From DATKEU01 sp035544495 (GTDB lineage: Bacteria > Myxococcota_A > Polyangia > Fen-1088): 19,270 bases of DNA. The notes beneath the pieces were generated by a model. The model did no database searches and had not been told where the DNA came from. It worked only from the letters and a program-made list of their open reading frames with translations. The position numbers were made by a program, and so were the translations under genes. Below, in pieces: positions 1 through 7,563 of the stretch. Numbering within the stretch: position 1 is the stretch's first letter; each line of letters opens with the position of its first letter. The DNA lies in the NCBI GenBank assembly GCA_035544495.1, contig DATKEU010000248.1, positions 1-19,270 of the forward strand, in the 5' to 3' direction.

Positions 1-881
1 AGCGCCAGCTGGGCCGCGGCGTCTTCGGCGAGCGGGAGCCCGTGCCCGTCCAGCGACAGCGAAAAGCCCAGGCGGGCGGCGGGCGCGCGGCTGAGCAGCG
101 CCGCCGGGTCGAGGTTCTCCGCCTGCACTGCGAGCTCATAATCGCCGAGGCGCGGTTGCGCGCCGCCGAGGTGATCGACGGAAGCGCTGCCCTGGGCGGT
201 GATGCGGCCGGCGGGCCCGCTGCGGATCTCCAGCTCGTCGAGGCGCGCGTTCAGCCGATCGGCGTCCAGCGCCAGGCGAGCGCTGAGATCCAGCGCGCTG
301 ACGATGGCGCGCGAGCCGTCCGCCAGCCGGGCGTCCGCCGCGAGATCGACCACCGCCAGCCGATCCAGGCGCACGCGCCAGCGACCGGACGCGCCGCCGG
401 GCGGATGCGCGGATTTTGGCGAGGCAGGCGCCGCCGAAGGCGCGACCAGGTGCTGGACGTTGAGCGTGCCGTCGGCTTCGGGCCGCACCACCAGGCGGGC
501 GCCCTCGACGCGCAGCTCGCGAACGGCGACGGTGTGGCGGAGCAGCGCCAGCAGGTCGTAGCGCGCGGAGAGTCGGGCCACGGCGACGGCGGTGCGCCCG
601 CTGTCGTCGACGACGCTGACGTCGTCGAGGATCAGGTCGTGCACGTAGTCGCCGCCGACGTGGCCGATGCGCAGGCCGGGGACGTGCGCGCGGGCCTGGC
701 CCAGGACCAGCTGGCGAACCTGCTCGCGCCCGACCTCTGTGCGGGCATAGATGAACGCCGCCGAGACCGCCGCCGCCGCCAGGGCCAGGAGCCCCAGCAC
801 GACAGCGCCGGCGACGCGCGCCACCCGCCCCAGCGACGACCGGGCCGAACCGCGGTGCATCCCCCACGATCGGAAGGCCAT
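1..881 (-). CDS. tamB: TamB-like translocation/assembly protein, N-terminal part (runs off left edge)
   Basis: The frame is open from an ATG at 881 to the window edge, giving 293 residues and no stop. A short basic N-terminus (residues 1-22) is followed by one hydrophobic segment at about 23-45, then a region starting ARTEVGREQVRQLVL. This is the usual TamB opening: an inner-membrane anchor, then a periplasmic AsmA/TamB-type stretch of short repeated beta-strands (pattern L-x-V-x-D-hydrophobic, for example around residues 80-105). TamB proteins bridge the inner and outer membrane and work with the Omp85 protein TamA in outer-membrane assembly or lipid transport. The upstream neighbour is a TamA-like gene whose TGA ends one base before this ATG, so translation is probably coupled. 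A purine-rich GGCGAGG inside the end of tamA could be the ribosome binding site. The C-terminal DUF490/TamB domain lies outside the window, so the assignment rests on the N-terminus and the partner gene. A later ATG at 860 is possible. Confidence 0.8.
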   Translation of the reverse strand, partial: MAFRSWGMHRGSARSSLGRVARVAGAVVLGLLALAAAAVSAAFIYARTEVGREQVRQLVLGQARAHVPGLRIGHVGGDYVHDLILDDVSVVDDSGRTAVAVARLSARYDLLALLRHTVAVRELRVEGARLVVRPEADGTLNVQHLVAPSAAPASPKSAHPPGGASGRWRVRLDRLAVVDLAADARLADGSRAIVSALDLSARLALDADRLNARLDELEIRSGPAGRITAQGSASVDHLGGAQPRLGDYELAVQAENLDPAALLSRAPAARLGFSLSLDGHGLPLAEDAAAQLA

Positions 882-882
882 C

Positions 883-2841
883 TCAGAACGCCTCGCCGAT
901 GGTGAAGTGAAAGGCGAAGCGCTCGCCGGGATCCGGGTTCCCCGGCCCGACGCGGTTCAGGCGCACCGCCACGCCCGCGCGCGCGACGCCGATGGGCGTG
1001 TTGTACGCGCCGTCGAGCCCCGGCGCCACGTGCAGCTGGCCGAGCTTTAGCTCGGCGAAGGTGGGCGTGACGTCGCCCGCGTCGACGAATGGGATCAACC
1101 CCAGCCAGTTGCCACCGATCTTCATCACGTCGACGCGCAGCTCGCCGGACAACAGCACCTGGCCGTCGCCGCCGTACGGGATCAGGCGCCCTTGCTGGTC
1201 GCGCGCCTGCGGCGACAGGCGCCCGAAGCCGAAGCCGCGGTGATCGGCGGGGCCGCCCAGGCGAAACCGCCGCGTGATCGGGCTGCCGTCGCTGTCGTAG
1301 GTCGAGATCCAGCCGGTCAGCGCGCGCCCGGCCAGCACCATGCGCCGGCCGAGCGGCACATACGCCCGCGCCTCCGGCGTGAACTTGACATAGTGAAAGT
1401 CGCCGCCGAGGGCCGGATCGCCTACCTCCGCGCGCAACGACAGATAGCCGCCGTAACGTGGTTGAAGCGCGCGGTCGCGCAGATCCAGCTGGCCGAAGGC
1501 CTCGACGTACGCCAGACGGTACGGATCCTTGAAGCCGAAGAATCTGTCGCTGGCCCCGCCGAAGACGTCCTGGTTGACGTTGAAGAAGTCCAGGTACTGC
1601 AGGTTCCAGGACGCGCCCAGCAACAGCCGGTTGCGCAGAAACGGCCGTTCACCGCCGAGCTCCGCGCGCGGGCCGTAATATTGATAACCCTCGGAGACGC
1701 CGAGATCGAACCCCCCCAGCACGTGCATGACGACGTTGGTGGCAAACACGTCGGGCTGGGTCAGCTGGATGTCGGTCGCGCCGGCGAAGCCCGCGCGCTG
1801 GACATTGGTCACCGACGGAATCACCACGTAGGCCGGCATGAAGCGCAGGCGCAGCTTGCGCAGGCCGCCCAGGAAGTTGCTGAACGTCCACTCGCCGCGC
1901 AAGTGGACTTGCTCCTGCGCGCGATCGGCGCCGATGCCCGCGCCGAGACGCATCTCGCGCAAGGGCCCCGGCTTGACGTGCACGACGACGTCGGCCACGT
2001 CGGTGGGCTGCGGCGGCAGGTCGACGCGCACCGACGAGAAGACGCCCAGGTTGTAAAGCCGGCCCTGCGCGGCGGCCAGTTCCGACGGGCTATAGACGTC
2101 GCCCTCGTTCCAGCCGATGCGGCGGTACAGCTTCCACGCCGGGATACGGTCGTTCCCCTCGATGGTGGTCTTGCCCATGCGCACGCGCGGGCCCGGCTTG
2201 CCGTCGTACTGCACGTCGGCGACGTGCCGATCGCGATCGACGCTGACGCTGCCGGTGACCGCGCCATAAGCGTAGCCGTCGTCCTTCAGGCGATCGCCCA
2301 GCGTCCCCTCGAGGCCGCTGTAGCTGGAGTAGTCGAACCGCTTGCCCGCCTTCACGTCCCAGGACGCGGCGGCCTTGCGCGCGCGCGCCTCCTCGGGCGG
2401 CGGCAGACTCTGGATGCGCACGGCGCCGATGTTGGTGGGGGAGTTCTCCTGCACCTTGATCAGGATGTCGACGGCGTCCGGTTTGCCGTCGACCTTCTTG
2501 ACCTGGTGATCGACGACGCGCGCGTCGAAGTACCCGTGGTCGGCATAGAAAGCGTCGACCCGTTTCAGATCGAGGTCGAAGGCGGCGCTGTCGAACCACT
2601 TCTTGCTGGCGAGGGGCCACCAGCCAGTCGTCTGCGTGGCCAGCTTGTCGGTGATCGCGCCGTCGGAGAACGCCCGGTTTCCTTCGATGCGCAGGGCGTG
2701 GACCCAGACACCGGTCCCGAGTTCGTCATGCGCGCATCCCGTGCCCATGACCGTCATTGCCAGTGCCAGCGCCAGCCGAAACGAAAGCGCAAAAATCCCC
2801 GGACAGAGTTTCACCACCCTCTCCGCGTCGAACCTAAGCAT
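883..2841 (-). CDS. tamA: TamA-like Omp85 outer-membrane protein (POTRA domains plus beta-barrel)
   Basis: 652 residues from the ATG at 2841. After a hydrophobic signal segment ending MTVMGTGC (Cys36), three POTRA-like modules can be read at about 45-131, 137-213 and 217-291; the first and third carry an IEGN motif. A bacterial surface antigen (D15) barrel follows, from about 295 to the end. The loop-6 signature of Omp85 proteins appears as HRGFGFG near residue 534, and the protein ends in an aromatic beta-signal (FHFTIGEAF). The family inserts or moves substrates at the outer membrane; the TamB-like gene one base downstream makes TamA more likely than BamA. The frame stays open to an ATG at 2940, but that would overlap the amidohydrolase by 53 bp. 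A GTG at 2814 with GGAG six bases ahead is also plausible. The Cys after the signal suggests a lipid anchor, though the lipobox is imperfect. Confidence 0.85.
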   Translation of the reverse strand: MLRFDAERVVKLCPGIFALSFRLALALAMTVMGTGCAHDELGTGVWVHALRIEGNRAFSDGAITDKLATQTTGWWPLASKKWFDSAAFDLDLKRVDAFYADHGYFDARVVDHQVKKVDGKPDAVDILIKVQENSPTNIGAVRIQSLPPPEEARARKAAASWDVKAGKRFDYSSYSGLEGTLGDRLKDDGYAYGAVTGSVSVDRDRHVADVQYDGKPGPRVRMGKTTIEGNDRIPAWKLYRRIGWNEGDVYSPSELAAAQGRLYNLGVFSSVRVDLPPQPTDVADVVVHVKPGPLREMRLGAGIGADRAQEQVHLRGEWTFSNFLGGLRKLRLRFMPAYVVIPSVTNVQRAGFAGATDIQLTQPDVFATNVVMHVLGGFDLGVSEGYQYYGPRAELGGERPFLRNRLLLGASWNLQYLDFFNVNQDVFGGASDRFFGFKDPYRLAYVEAFGQLDLRDRALQPRYGGYLSLRAEVGDPALGGDFHYVKFTPEARAYVPLGRRMVLAGRALTGWISTYDSDGSPITRRFRLGGPADHRGFGFGRLSPQARDQQGRLIPYGGDGQVLLSGELRVDVMKIGGNWLGLIPFVDAGDVTPTFAELKLGQLHVAPGLDGAYNTPIGVARAGVAVRLNRVGPGNPDPGERFAFHFTIGEAF

Positions 2842-2887
2842 CGGCCCGCGGACTGCCAGCGCCGGCGGCGAAGAAACGGTGGCGGTC

Positions 2888-4165
2888 TCAGTAAACGGCG
2901 AACGGCGGCGGCGGATACGGGCGGCCGAAAGGGAGGCCACCGCGGATGGTCTGCACGGGCTTCAAATGAACGTTGCCGTCGCGCGTGTTGTTGCGCGTGT
3001 CGACGAAATGGACCGGGCCCTCCGCCAGCTCCAGGATGGAGACGTCGGCAGGCGCGCCGGGCTGCAGGGTGCCCAGCTTCGCGACGCGGCCGATCACCTT
3101 GGCGGGGTTGATGGTGGCCATGGCGACGACCTGATCCAGCGTGAATCCCAGGTTCAGGAACTTGCTCATCACCCAGGGCAGGTACGGCATGCCGGGGCTG
3201 TTGCCGCTGGCGACGTGGATGTCGCTGGAGATCACGTCGGGCGGCAGGCCCTGCTTGATGGCCGGCTCCGCCACCGTGTAGTCGAAGCTGCCGCCGCCGT
3301 GTCCGACGTCGATGATGACGCCGCGTTTTTTCGCCGCCAGCGCCGCGCCCAGCAGCTTGCCGTCCTGCACGATGTTGTTGCCGAGCCCGCTGTAGGCGTG
3401 CGTCAGCACGTCGCCGGGCCGCAACAGATCCAGCAAGTCCGCCAGCAGCCCGGGCACGTCGCCGATGTGGCACATGACGCGCCCCTTGGTCCCGGCGCGC
3501 TGGACGGCGGCGATGGCGCGCTTGAGCGGCTCGGTCCCGTTCGCCCCGACGATGTTCTTGCTCATGCGGACCTTCGCCCCCAGCACCACGTCGGCGTTCT
3601 CGGCGATCACGCGCGACGCCGCCTCGACGTCGGCGTAGTCGATGTTCAGCATCTCGGGGACGGGGAAGCCGGCCAGCCCGTTGTTGCCGATGTGCAGGAA
3701 CGCGAACATGCGGGTGCGCGTCTGGGCCATGATGTGGCGGCGAAACGCGGCGAAGTTGTTCGCCCCGGCGTCGCCGGCGCTGACGACGGTGGTGGTGCAG
3801 GTGTTGGGGACCAGCTCGTCGGCGGGAATGCCGATGGCCGACCCGTACGGATAGACGTGCGTGTGCAGATCGATGAGGCCGGGCGTGACCAGCTTGTCCT
3901 TGACCTCGATGAGGCGGGTGGCGCGGGCGGCGGGAATGTCTTTCTCGACGGCGGCGATGCGGCCGAAGCGGATGCCGATGTCGCGCGGGGCGTTCAGCTT
4001 CTGGCTGGGATCGACGACCCGGCCGCCCTTGATCACCAGATCGAACTTCTCCTCGGCGGGCGAATCCGACGACGCCGCCGCGGATCGCCCGCGGCCGACA
4101 CCGGCGGCCAGCGCGGTCAGGCTCGCTCCCTGGGCCAAGAAACTCCGGCGCGACAGTGACGTCAT
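2888..4165 (-). CDS. Tat-exported amidohydrolase/deacetylase-family metallohydrolase
   Basis: 425 residues. The N-terminus has a twin-arginine motif (SRRSFL) and an Ala-rich hydrophobic stretch to about residue 30, predicting Tat export of a folded metalloprotein. The rest is a TIM-barrel amidohydrolase. Visible metal and catalytic residues are the HTH pair His101/His103 in GLIDLHTHVYPYG, Lys198 in GAKVRMSK (probable carboxylated bridging lysine), His233 (CHIGD), His256 (THAYSG) and the catalytic Asp315 (SSDIH). It resembles the COG3964 amidohydrolase/deacetylase group, whose members hydrolyse amide, ester or cyclic amide substrates; the substrate here cannot be read from sequence. The C-terminus ends in a Pro-rich tail (RPYPPPPFAVY). 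A near-perfect Shine-Dalgarno precedes the ATG. It is the first gene of a minus-strand run into tamA and tamB (46 bp gap), so it may be co-transcribed with them. Confidence 0.85.
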   Translation of the reverse strand: MTSLSRRSFLAQGASLTALAAGVGRGRSAAASSDSPAEEKFDLVIKGGRVVDPSQKLNAPRDIGIRFGRIAAVEKDIPAARATRLIEVKDKLVTPGLIDLHTHVYPYGSAIGIPADELVPNTCTTTVVSAGDAGANNFAAFRRHIMAQTRTRMFAFLHIGNNGLAGFPVPEMLNIDYADVEAASRVIAENADVVLGAKVRMSKNIVGANGTEPLKRAIAAVQRAGTKGRVMCHIGDVPGLLADLLDLLRPGDVLTHAYSGLGNNIVQDGKLLGAALAAKKRGVIIDVGHGGGSFDYTVAEPAIKQGLPPDVISSDIHVASGNSPGMPYLPWVMSKFLNLGFTLDQVVAMATINPAKVIGRVAKLGTLQPGAPADVSILELAEGPVHFVDTRNNTRDGNVHLKPVQTIRGGLPFGRPYPPPPFAVY

Positions 4166-4170
4166 GGCAG

Positions 4171-4178
4171 ACCTCCTT
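4171..4178 (-). promoter_or_regulatory. Strong Shine-Dalgarno of the amidohydrolase gene
   Basis: Read on the minus strand this is AAGGAGGT, a full match to the anti-SD core, five bases before the ATG at 4165. Most other genes in the window have weak or no visible SD, so this gene may be translated unusually well. It also fixes the start codon. Confidence 0.8.
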
Positions 4179-4198
4179 CGGCGTGCACCCGGCGCCGC

Positions 4199-4222
4199 GC
4201 GCAGCGGGCACAGCGCAGCGGG
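4199..4222. repeat. Two 10-bp direct repeats in the divergent intergenic region
   Basis: GCGCAGCGGG occurs at 4199-4208 and again at 4213-4222, separated by 4 bp. They lie in the 111-bp gap between the divergent amidohydrolase and PD40 lipoprotein genes. They could be a tandem operator, but a short GC-rich repeat in such a genome may be chance. Confidence 0.3.
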
Positions 4223-4276
4223 TGAATGAAGGCGGCAACAGTGGCGAAATTTTCCGCACCGGTCAATCCTCGGCGC

Positions 4277-5422
4277 ATGCCGACACGCCTTCGCGCGCTC
4301 GCGTTCCTGGCCTGCGTGACGGGCGCCTGCGCCGGTGGCCCGCGCCGGCCCGAACCGAAGCAGGCGCCCGCGCCCACGCCCGCCCCCGCCCCCGCGTCGC
4401 CCCCACCGGCGTCGCTGTTTCCGGGCGAGGGCGCCTTCCTCGCCGACCTGCGCCAGCTGACCTTCGGCGGCGAGAACGCCGAGGCCTACTGGTCGTTCGA
4501 CGGGCGGCAGCTGTCATTCCAGGCACGCCCGCCCGGGCCCGGCTGCGATCGCATCTACCGGATGACCGTCGACGCGGATCGCCCGGCGCCGGTGCCGGTC
4601 TCGTCGGGGAAGGGCGCCACGACCTGCGCGCACTTTCTGCCGGCCGGCGATCTCATCTATGCGTCCACGCACCTGGCGGGCGACGCCTGCCCGCCCCGCC
4701 CGGACATGAGCCAGGGGTACGTCTGGGCGCTCTACGACAGCTACGACATCTTTCGCGTCGCCCCCGACGGCAGCAACCTGCGCCGTCTCACCGCCACGCC
4801 GGGGTACGACGCCGAGGGGACGGTCTGCGGGCGCGACGGCTCGATCGTCTTCACCTCCACGCGCGACGGCGACATCGATCTGTACCGGATGGACGCCGAC
4901 GGCGGTCACGTCCGCCGGCTGACCAGCCAGCCGGGTTACGACGGGGGCGCGTTCTTCAACCGCGATTGCACGAAGATCGTCTGGCGCGCCAGCCGGCCCG
5001 CGCCGGGCGCCGGGCTGGACGCCTACCGCGCGCTGCTCGCGCGCGGGCTGGTCAAACCGTCGCGCCTGGAGCTGTGGATCGCCGACGCCGACGGCGGGCA
5101 CGCCCAGCAGCTGACCAGTCTCGGCGCGGCGTCGTTCGCGCCGTCGTTTCACCCGACCGAGGACCTGATCATCTTCTCGTCGAATTACGGCGATCCGCGC
5201 GGGCGCGAGTTCGATCTGTGGACCATCCGCAGCGACGGCAGCGACCTTGCGCGCGTGACGACAGCGCCCGGCTTCGACGGCTTCCCGCTGTTCTCGCCCG
5301 ACGGCCGGTGGCTGGCATTTTCATCGAACCGGGCCACCCCGCCCGGCCAGCACGACACCAACGTCTTCGTGGCGCGCTGGATCGCGCCCGCGCACGGGGC
5401 GGCGCCAGGAAACTCCCGGTGA
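4277..5422 (+). CDS. PD40/TolB-like beta-propeller lipoprotein
   Basis: 381 residues from the ATG at 4277. The N-terminus has two arginines, a short hydrophobic core and two candidate lipidation cysteines (Cys13 after FLA, Cys18 after TGA), then a Pro/Ala-rich linker. This suggests an exported, probably lipid-anchored protein. The body carries repeated beta-propeller blades of the WD40-like/PD40 type found in TolB. Blade signatures such as YWSFDGRQLSF, IVFTSTRDGDIDLYRMD and LFSPDGRWLAFSSNR recur every 40-60 residues, each followed by (V/L)xRLT. Such proteins usually act as periplasmic binding scaffolds; no partner is evident here and it is not next to tol-pal genes. The frame is open from an ATG at 4226, but the signal peptide fits better from 4277. 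Neither start has a clear ribosome binding site. It is transcribed divergently from the amidohydrolase. Confidence 0.8.
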   Translation: MPTRLRALAFLACVTGACAGGPRRPEPKQAPAPTPAPAPASPPPASLFPGEGAFLADLRQLTFGGENAEAYWSFDGRQLSFQARPPGPGCDRIYRMTVDADRPAPVPVSSGKGATTCAHFLPAGDLIYASTHLAGDACPPRPDMSQGYVWALYDSYDIFRVAPDGSNLRRLTATPGYDAEGTVCGRDGSIVFTSTRDGDIDLYRMDADGGHVRRLTSQPGYDGGAFFNRDCTKIVWRASRPAPGAGLDAYRALLARGLVKPSRLELWIADADGGHAQQLTSLGAASFAPSFHPTEDLIIFSSNYGDPRGREFDLWTIRSDGSDLARVTTAPGFDGFPLFSPDGRWLAFSSNRATPPGQHDTNVFVARWIAPAHGAAPGNSR

Positions 5423-5502
5423 TCTGTTCCCGTACCAATGCCAGCGCCGCGCCGATATGATCGACGCGTTATGGCTGCCCGACTGACGATCACCCCGCAC
5501 CG

Positions 5503-6018
5503 GTGGCGCCTTCCGTGAAGATCCGCATGGCCGTCGCCGGCGACGAACCGGCGCTGGCGGCGTTGAACGCGCCCACTCAACAGGCGCACGTGGCCGCGCA
5601 CCCGGAGGTCTTCCGACCGGCCCGCCTGCGCGACGTGGCCGACTGGTTCGCCGCCTTCCTGAAATCGCCGACGGCCGCCGCCTGGATCGCCGAGGACGAC
5701 GGCGGCACCGCCGTCGGTTACGCGACCGCGCAATATCACGAACGGCCGGCTACCCCGTTCGCCGTGGCCCGGCGCTGGTGCGAGATCGATCAGCTGGCGG
5801 TGGCGCCCTCTCACCGGCGGGGCGGCGTCGCGCGCGCGCTGATCGACGCCGTCGTCGCCGACGCCCGCGCCAACGGCGTGCGCGACGTCGAGCTGTGCGT
5901 CTGGGAGTTCAACGAAGCCGCCCGGGCCGCCTTCCGCCGGCTCGGCTTCGCTCCCCGCCACGAGCGCCTGCGCCTGACCGGGCCGCGCCCGAACGGCCGC
6001 CGGTCGGGCGGCGGGTAA
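5503..6018 (+). CDS. GNAT-family N-acetyltransferase
   Basis: 171 residues from a GTG at 5503. The acetyl-CoA-binding motif A is clear: IDQLAVAPSHRRGGVARAL, with the R/Q-x-x-G-x-G/A pyrophosphate loop at about residues 105-111. Motif B near 136-149 (FNEAARAAFRRLGF) is also typical. The protein is a single GNAT domain and would transfer an acetyl group from acetyl-CoA to an amine. The substrate cannot be told; the family covers small molecules, antibiotics and protein N-termini. Alternative starts are GTG 5515 and ATG 5527, both in frame and still ahead of the first strand. The gap of 80 bp from the lipoprotein gene contains TATGAT at 5456-5461, a possible -10, without a convincing -35. The gene ends 6 bp from the convergent acidic lipoprotein gene. 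Confidence 0.85.
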   Translation: MAPSVKIRMAVAGDEPALAALNAPTQQAHVAAHPEVFRPARLRDVADWFAAFLKSPTAAAWIAEDDGGTAVGYATAQYHERPATPFAVARRWCEIDQLAVAPSHRRGGVARALIDAVVADARANGVRDVELCVWEFNEAARAAFRRLGFAPRHERLRLTGPRPNGRRSGGG

Positions 6019-6024
6019 ACCGGG

Positions 6025-6339
6025 TCAGTCGCCCGCTTCGCTCCCCGCCTCCGAACCGGCATCGGCGGCGACGTCGTCTCCGGTGTCGCCGGCCGTCTCC
6101 GAGGGCGCGTCGGCCGCGTCGGCCGTCACGTCCGTCTCGCCGGCGTCGCCCGCCGCGTCGCTGGCATCGGCCGCCGCGTCGCTGCCGCCGGCGCCGGTCT
6201 CGCTGTTCGCGTCCGTCTTGCTGCCCCCGCTGCCCCCGGCGCCCCCCTCGGCATTCGAGCCACTGCTGCTGGAGCAGCCCCCGAACGACGCCGAGCCCAG
6301 GGCCAGCGCGAAAGCAAGGACGGTTAGCTTCTTCGACAT
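6025..6339 (-). CDS. Small acidic Ala/Asp/Gly/Ser-rich lipoprotein
   Basis: 104 residues from the ATG at 6339, chosen because AGGAG sits at 6349-6353 nine bases upstream and because a classic signal peptide starts there (MSKKLTVLAFALALGSASFGGC). Cys22 is the likely lipidated residue. The mature part is low complexity: a Ser/Gly spacer (CSSSSGSNAEGG) then about 70 residues of Ala, Asp, Glu, Ser, Thr and Gly, ending AGSEAGSEAGD. It has almost no hydrophobic or basic residues, so it is strongly acidic and probably disordered. Similar short acidic lipoproteins are common in myxobacterial genomes (general knowledge, not a database match). No function can be assigned. The frame extends to an ATG at 6384 without a matching SD. 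It is divergent from the Bkd cluster and convergent with the acetyltransferase. Confidence 0.7.
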   Translation of the reverse strand: MSKKLTVLAFALALGSASFGGCSSSSGSNAEGGAGGSGGSKTDANSETGAGGSDAAADASDAAGDAGETDVTADAADAPSETAGDTGDDVAADAGSEAGSEAGD

Positions 6340-6343
6340 TATT

Positions 6344-6353
6344 CTCTTCTCCT
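6344..6353 (-). promoter_or_regulatory. Shine-Dalgarno of the acidic lipoprotein gene
   Basis: The minus strand reads AGGAGAAGAG here; the AGGAG core ends nine bases before the ATG at 6339. It decides that start over the upstream in-frame ATG at 6384. Confidence 0.7.
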
Positions 6354-6556
6354 GGCTGATGTGAGGTGAGGGTCCTCGGTGCATCCCCCCGTTGCGTGTC
6401 TGTCACATTCTTTTTAGTCGCTGCGTGTTTCCCTCGGATTTCGACCCGGCTGATTTGTCGTCAATTCGTCGCCCTCCGCGCCGCCGCCTCCCACGCGCCG
6501 CCGACGAGCGATCGACTTGATTTCCGTTTCCGGGTGGCGTAAGCCGAGTCACCGCG
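6354..6556. promoter_or_regulatory. Divergent intergenic region upstream of the Bkd cluster and the acidic lipoprotein
   Basis: With the adjoining Shine-Dalgarno this is the largest non-coding gap of the window (217 bp, 6340-6556), and it should hold promoters for both directions. It is locally more A/T-rich than its surroundings, around 6405-6465. On the plus strand TTGATT at 6517-6522 could be a -35, but 17 bp later the sequence TAAGCC is a poor -10. On the minus strand a TAAAAAGAATGT stretch near 6408-6419 is the best -10-like element. None of these is convincing and no operator palindrome was recognised. Confidence 0.35.
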
Positions 6557-7531
6557 ATGCCCGAAATGAACATCATTCAAGCGGTGAACGACGCTCTCCG
6601 GCTGGAAATGCGGCGCGATCCCAGGGTGGTCGTTCTGGGCGAGGACGTGGGCCGTTTCGGCGGCGTCTTCCGCGCCACCACCGGCCTGCAGGAAGAGTTC
6701 GGCCCCGACCGCTGCATCGACACGCCGCTGGCCGAGTCCGGGATCGTCGGCACCGCCATCGGCATGGCCCTTTACGGGATGCGGCCGGTGCCGGAGATCC
6801 AGTTCGCCGACTTCATCTATCCCGCCTACGACCAGATCGTCAGCGAGCTGGCGAAGATGCGCTACCGCTCTGGCGGCGAGTACCCGGCGCCCGTCGTCAT
6901 CCGCACGCCCGTCGGCGGGGGCATCAAGGGCGGCCACTATCACTCGCAGTCACCCGAGGCGCTGTTCATCCACGTGCCGGGGCTGAAGGTCGTCTGCCCG
7001 TCGAACCCGATCGACGCCAAGGGCCTGCTGGCGACCTGCATCCGGGGCGACGACCCCGTGATCTTCATGGAGCCGAAGCGCGTCTACCGCGCCGCCAAGG
7101 GCAACGTCCCCGAAGGTGAATACACCATCCCACTCGGCGAGGCGAAGGTCGCGCGCGAAGGGCGTCAGGTCACGGTGCTGGCCTGGGGCGCCATGGTGCA
7201 CACGGCGCTGGAAGCAGCGGACCAGGGCGCCGGACGCGGGTATGATCTGGAGGTGATCGATCTTCGCACGCTGCTGCCGTTCGACGTCGAGGCCATCCTG
7301 ACCTCGGTTCGCAAGACGGGACGCGTGGTGGTCGCGCACGAGGCGCCGCGCACTTGCGGCTTCGGCGCCGAGCTGGCGGCGACCATCCAGGAGAAGGCCA
7401 TCCTGCACCTGGAGGCGCCCATCCTGCGCGTGACTGGCTTCGACACCCCATTCCCCTATACGCTGGAGCATGAATACCTGCCCGACGCCGATCGCATCCT
7501 GGACGCCGTCGAGCGGGTGGTGAGCTTCTAG
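6557..7531 (+). CDS. bkdA2: Branched-chain 2-oxoacid dehydrogenase E1 beta subunit
   Basis: 324 residues, the normal length for E1-beta. It is the thiamine-diphosphate transketolase-like half of E1, which decarboxylates 2-oxo acids and acylates the E2 lipoyl group. Landmarks: LGEDVGRFGGVFRATTGL near 27-44, Glu60 in DTPLAESGI (contacts the TPP aminopyrimidine), the block QFADFIYPAYDQIVSELAK (82-100), and GGHYHSQSPE near 124-133. The last form, and GGVFRATTGL, are more typical of branched-chain (BCKDH) than pyruvate E1-beta. It opens a four-gene cluster coding for the whole complex. ATG 6557 is followed by a second ATG at 6566 that would also give a family-like N-terminus; no strong SD is visible. 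Oxidation of pyruvate or other 2-oxo acids cannot be excluded, since specificity is not strictly readable. Confidence 0.92.
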   Translation: MPEMNIIQAVNDALRLEMRRDPRVVVLGEDVGRFGGVFRATTGLQEEFGPDRCIDTPLAESGIVGTAIGMALYGMRPVPEIQFADFIYPAYDQIVSELAKMRYRSGGEYPAPVVIRTPVGGGIKGGHYHSQSPEALFIHVPGLKVVCPSNPIDAKGLLATCIRGDDPVIFMEPKRVYRAAKGNVPEGEYTIPLGEAKVAREGRQVTVLAWGAMVHTALEAADQGAGRGYDLEVIDLRTLLPFDVEAILTSVRKTGRVVVAHEAPRTCGFGAELAATIQEKAILHLEAPILRVTGFDTPFPYTLEHEYLPDADRILDAVERVVSF

Positions 7532-7563
7532 CCTTCGGCCGATCCCTGGGGAGAGCGCGCTGC

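Noticed and set aside
1192..3111. A 639-codon plus-strand frame across the tamA region
   Set aside because: It is antisense to the Omp85 and amidohydrolase genes and has no domain or signal; another composition shadow.
2603..4159. A 518-codon plus-strand frame across the amidohydrolase
   Set aside because: It is antisense to a gene with a Tat signal, all metal ligands and a strong ribosome binding site.
5471..5518. A 15-residue ORF just before the acetyltransferase
   Set aside because: It has no ribosome binding site or recognisable leader-peptide feature and overlaps the start of the next gene; too short to support.
6517..6545. A sigma70-like TTGATT with 17-bp spacing before E1-beta
   Set aside because: The -10 position reads TAAGCC and would leave an extremely short leader, so it is not listed as its own promoter.
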